From positions 733,501 to 797,500 of the forward strand of contig NZ_CP039249.1 in the NCBI RefSeq assembly GCF_004795835.1: a stretch of 64,000 nucleotides of DNA, given 5' to 3'. The translations under genes were made by a program, and so were the position numbers. Numbering within the stretch: position 1 is the first letter of the stretch; each line of letters begins with the position of its first letter. Positions 63,733 to 64,000 of this stretch are shown one piece after another. Under the pieces are notes generated by a model, which searched no databases, was not told where the DNA came from, and saw nothing but the letters and a program-made list of their open reading frames with translations. The stretch is from Sphingomonas sp. PAMC26645 (GTDB lineage Bacteria; Pseudomonadota; Alphaproteobacteria; Sphingomonadales; Sphingomonadaceae).

Positions 63733-64000
63733 ATGACGATCGCGGCGATCCTGAAGGATAAGGGCGACATACAGTCGCTGACCCCCGACTCTACCGTGGC
63801 CCAGGCTGTGGCCCTGCTCGCGGAGAAGCGGATTGGCGCAGCGCCGGTGCTCGATGGCGGCAAGGTGGTCGGGATCTTCTCCGAACGCGACGTCATCCAC
63901 TGCCTGCAGTCGGATGGCGCAGCGGCGCTTGAACGGCGGATCGGCGACGTGATGACCACCGCGGTAAAGTCGATCGGGCCCAATGAATCGGCGATCGGTG
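63733..64000 (+). CDS. CBS-domain protein, C-terminal end cut by window edge
   Basis: The frame from ATG 63733 runs off the window after 89 codons. The product has a complete first CBS motif (about 6-70: DIQSLTPDSTVAQAVALLAEKRIGAAPVLDGGKVVGIFSERDVI in pieces) and the start of a second (RRIGDVMTTAVKSIGPNES). It is the two-CBS IMPDH-like regulator type that binds adenine nucleotides. The SERD motif is typical of nucleotide-sensing pairs. Partner and function are unknown. Confidence 0.9.
   Translation, partial: MTIAAILKDKGDIQSLTPDSTVAQAVALLAEKRIGAAPVLDGGKVVGIFSERDVIHCLQSDGAAALERRIGDVMTTAVKSIGPNESAIG

Overview
The window is GC-rich chromosomal DNA of an alphaproteobacterium, most likely a sphingomonad (Sphingomonas or a close relative; inferred). 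The support is a C4-pathway 5-aminolevulinate synthase, the cta block leading through surf1 into thrC, ybgC-tolQRAB-pal, prfA-prmC followed by a DUF4167 protein, and many short palindromic repeats between genes. No rRNA, tRNA, CRISPR array, transposase, integrase or phage gene was seen. Almost all sequence is coding, on both strands.

Layout. 1-8 kb: dprA (cut by the window edge), plsY, murI, hemA, a Uma2-type nuclease, and a lipoprotein / ECF sigma / anti-sigma / DUF3429 block. 7-12 kb: rpiB-glyA-small glycine-rich protein-nrdR, then a small GIY-YIG nuclease reading in frame into a TrmJ-type RNA methyltransferase, a chorismate mutase and rpsD. 12-17 kb: secreted S9 and M28 peptidases and agmatine deiminase. 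17-28 kb, minus strand: ctaC-ctaD, a polytopic protein, ctaB-45 aa protein-ctaG-ctaE, DUF983, SURF1, thrC and an rRNA-type methyltransferase; this is cytochrome c oxidase structure plus heme and copper assembly. 28-32 kb: pyrE-pdxJ-acpS-lepB-AI-2E exporter family. 32-37.5 kb: envelope glycan-like genes (two GT4 glycosyltransferases, two polytopic proteins, a DUF2141 protein). 37.7-42.4 kb: ubiG divergent from lysC, a nitronate monooxygenase family protein, a lipoprotein, a VOC protein. 42.5-47.6 kb: the complete ybgC-tolQ-tolR-tolA-tolB-pal locus. 47.7-51.2 kb: S1/P1 nuclease, isoaspartyl peptidase, acyltransferase, DUF1993. 51.3-58.3 kb: ispG, DMT transporter, GNAT, 2OG oxygenase, ppa, M61 peptidase, DUF1345. 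58.3-64 kb: hisS-prfA-prmC-DUF4167, a small membrane protein, and the start of a CBS-domain protein.

The genes are largely core metabolism and envelope. The unusual signal lies in the dispersed palindromic repeats. About 20 elements of several families were read by eye. Some are more than spacers. One lies in frame in the 5' part of tolB. One separates tolQ from tolR and another hisS from prfA, and both end in a GGGGAGGA Shine-Dalgarno a few bases before the next start codon. Two inverted copies of a 50-bp element bracket the small GIY-YIG nuclease gene, and the right-hand copy joins that frame to the trmJ frame. The GIY-YIG/repeat unit and the repeat-borne translation signals are the best candidates for something undescribed.
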